Below are positions 62,615-64,000 of a stretch of DNA of 64,000 nt, piece after piece. The notes beneath the pieces were generated by a model, which saw only the letters and a program-made list of their open reading frames with translations, was not told the DNA's origin and searched no databases. The position numbers and the translations under genes are program-made. The DNA lies in NCBI RefSeq assembly GCF_023100905.1, contig NZ_CP064686.1, positions 7,404,001 to 7,468,000 on the forward strand. The letters are read 5' to 3'. The DNA comes from Bradyrhizobium sp. 4 (GTDB lineage Bacteria > Pseudomonadota > Alphaproteobacteria > Rhizobiales > Xanthobacteraceae). Numbering within the stretch: the first letter of the stretch is position 1; every line of letters begins with the position of its first letter.

Positions 62615-63250
62615 TTGACGATCGAGGCTGTGATCTTTGATTTTGGCGGCGTGCTGACGAGTTCGCCGTTTGAGGCGTTCACGCGGTTCGAGACAGAGCG
62701 TGGCCTGCCCATCGACATCATCCGGCGCACCAACGCCGCCAATCATCTGGAAAATGCCTGGGCCAAGTTCGAGCGCGCCGAGGTCGATATCGACACGTTC
62801 GATCATTTGTTCGCAACGGAGTCGCTGGCGCTCGGTGCGGAGGTGCGCGGCCGCGATGTGCTCCCGCTGCTTCAGGGCGATCTGCGCCCCGAGATGGTGG
62901 AAGCGCTGAAGCGCATCAAGGCGCAATTCAAGACCGGCTGCATTACCAACAATCTGCCGGCCAATGCGATCGGCAGCATAACCGGCCGCTCACTCTATGT
63001 CGCCGAGGTGATGGTGCTGTTCGACCATGTCATCGAGTCCGCCAAGATCGGCCTGCGCAAGCCCGACCCGCGCATCTACCAGATGATGGCCGAGACGCTG
63101 AAGGTCGATCCGAAGAATTGCATCTATCTCGACGATCTCGGCGTCAATCTGAAGCCCGCGCGCGAGATGGGCATGACGATGGTCAAGGTGACCAGCGGCG
63201 CCCAGGCGATCGCCGAGCTCGAGGCCGCGACGGGATTGAAGCTGAGCTAG
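62615..63250 (+). CDS. HAD-like hydrolase
   Basis: A 211-residue haloacid-dehalogenase family enzyme. The nucleophile is Asp9 in VIFDFGGVLTSSP; the second motif is TNN in CITNNLP; the lysine is in SAKIGLRKPDPRIYQ; and the acidic pair is in YLDDLGVNLKPARE. The cap domain is helical. This fits subfamily IA (phosphatases and epoxide-hydrolase N-domain-like). The start TTG at 62615 has a GAGGGCGGG site. It diverges from the protease gene across 105 bases. The substrate is unknown. Confidence 0.88.
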   Translation: MTIEAVIFDFGGVLTSSPFEAFTRFETERGLPIDIIRRTNAANHLENAWAKFERAEVDIDTFDHLFATESLALGAEVRGRDVLPLLQGDLRPEMVEALKRIKAQFKTGCITNNLPANAIGSITGRSLYVAEVMVLFDHVIESAKIGLRKPDPRIYQMMAETLKVDPKNCIYLDDLGVNLKPAREMGMTMVKVTSGAQAIAELEAATGLKLS

Positions 63251-63291
63251 AGCGTCATTCTCCGTCATTGCGAGCTGTCGCCGAACCAGAC

Positions 63292-64000
63292 CTACTCCGC
63301 CGCGGCTGCGATCCGCTCCGGAAACGCCGCGGCAAGTGACGCGCGATCGGCTTTCAACACGCCGCGCTCGGTGATGAGGCCGGTGACGAGCCGCGCCGGG
63401 GTGACGTCGAAGGCATAATTCGCGACCGGCGAGCCCTCCGGCACGATGCGTACCGTCTCAAGCCTTCCGTCTGCGGTGCGGCCGGTCATGTCGGTGACTT
63501 CCGTGCCGCTGCGCTGCTCGATCGGGATGTCGCGGACGCCGTCATCAACGGCAAAATCGATCGTCGGCGACGGCAGCGCGACATAGAACGGCACGTTGTT
63601 GTCGTGAGCGGCGAGCGCCTTCAAATATGTGCCGATCTTGTTGCAGACGTCGCCATTGGCGGCAACGCGATCGGTGCCGACGATGGCGAGATCGACCATG
63701 CCGTGCTGCATCAGATGCCCGCCGGTGTTGTCCGGAATCACGGTATGCGCCACGCCGTGATGGCCGAGCTCCCAGGCCGTGAGCGAGGCGCCCTGGTTGC
63801 GCGGGCGCGTCTCATCGACCCAGACATGGACCTTGATGCCGCGCTCATGCGCGAGATAGATCGGCGCCGTCGCCGTGCCCCAGTCGACCGTCGCAAGCCA
63901 GCCGGCATTGCAATGGGTCAGCACATTGACCGTCTCGCCCGGCTTCTTCCTTGCGACGATCGCCTCGATGAGTTTCAGGCCGTTGCCGGCGATGCCGCGG
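63292..64000 (-). CDS. mtnA: 5-methylthioribose-1-phosphate isomerase MtnA, 5' end cut
   Basis: The C-terminal part (236 residues) of an MtnA-type isomerase, running off the right edge on the minus strand. It shows VNVLTHCNAGWLATVDWGTATAPIYLAHERG, with the catalytic cysteine in THCNAG, and VGTDRVAANGDVCNKIGTYLKA with the catalytic aspartate in GTDR. It continues through LPSPTIDFAVDDG to the last residue. It converts methylthioribose-1-phosphate to methylthioribulose-1-phosphate in the methionine salvage pathway. It is convergent with the HAD gene. Confidence 0.93.
   Translation of the reverse strand, partial: RGIAGNGLKLIEAIVARKKPGETVNVLTHCNAGWLATVDWGTATAPIYLAHERGIKVHVWVDETRPRNQGASLTAWELGHHGVAHTVIPDNTGGHLMQHGMVDLAIVGTDRVAANGDVCNKIGTYLKALAAHDNNVPFYVALPSPTIDFAVDDGVRDIPIEQRSGTEVTDMTGRTADGRLETVRIVPEGSPVANYAFDVTPARLVTGLITERGVLKADRASLAAAFPERIAAAAE

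Overview
The window is about 64 kb of high-GC DNA from an alphaproteobacterium, almost certainly Bradyrhizobium or a close relative in the Nitrobacteraceae. The reasons are the GC-rich codon use, the many GTG/TTG starts with strong GGAGG sites, the large number of ABC solute-binding proteins and acyl-CoA enzymes, and several families of dispersed palindromic repeats of the kind that fill Bradyrhizobium intergenic regions. I see no tRNA, rRNA, CRISPR array, insertion sequence or prophage. The first and last genes are cut by the window edges.

Layout. 1-7.2 kb: two convergent MFS transporters, an AttEFGH-like ABC exporter operon (ATPase, fused FtsX-type permease, Tat-exported lipocalin/CrtC-like protein) and a MAPEG protein. 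7.2-13.3 kb: an orphan LivK-type binding protein and an RND efflux pair (lipoprotein adaptor plus pump). 13.7-22.3 kb: a maleylacetate-reductase-like dehydrogenase, an acyl-CoA ligase and a complete five-gene peptide/nickel-type ABC importer. 22.4-34.2 kb: an acyl-CoA catabolic region (two-subunit biotin-dependent acyl-CoA carboxylase, beta-keto acid cleavage enzyme, AraC regulator, GST, two acyl-CoA dehydrogenases, a divergent acyl-CoA ligase and a second orphan LivK-type protein). 34.3-41 kb: a small surface region with two family-2 glycosyltransferases around an XRE regulator, a VIT/vWA protein ending in an LPKTA sorting signal, and its class GN sortase. 41-47.4 kb: an ADP-forming acyl-CoA synthetase, a single MCE/MlaD protein and a classical autotransporter.

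47.7-60 kb is the most interesting part. A minus-strand operon encodes a UrtABCDE-type ABC importer followed by formamidase FmdA, zinc-ribbon FmdB and aliphatic amidase AmiE. Diverging from it is a gene for a roughly 1120-residue protein that fuses an NCS1-type permease, a cysteine-rich segment, a histidine kinase and a receiver domain. It is followed at once by a REC-LuxR response regulator. I infer a 'transceptor' two-component system that senses a small nitrogen compound and controls uptake and hydrolysis of short-chain amides. A perfect inverted repeat in the divergent promoter region is a candidate operator. The start region of urtD is duplicated and creates a 16-codon leader frame.

60-64 kb: an EthA-like flavin monooxygenase, a secreted trypsin-like protease whose mature IVGG end lies directly after the signal peptide, a HAD hydrolase and a partial mtnA of the methionine salvage pathway.

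All family assignments come from reading motifs by eye; no database search was run.
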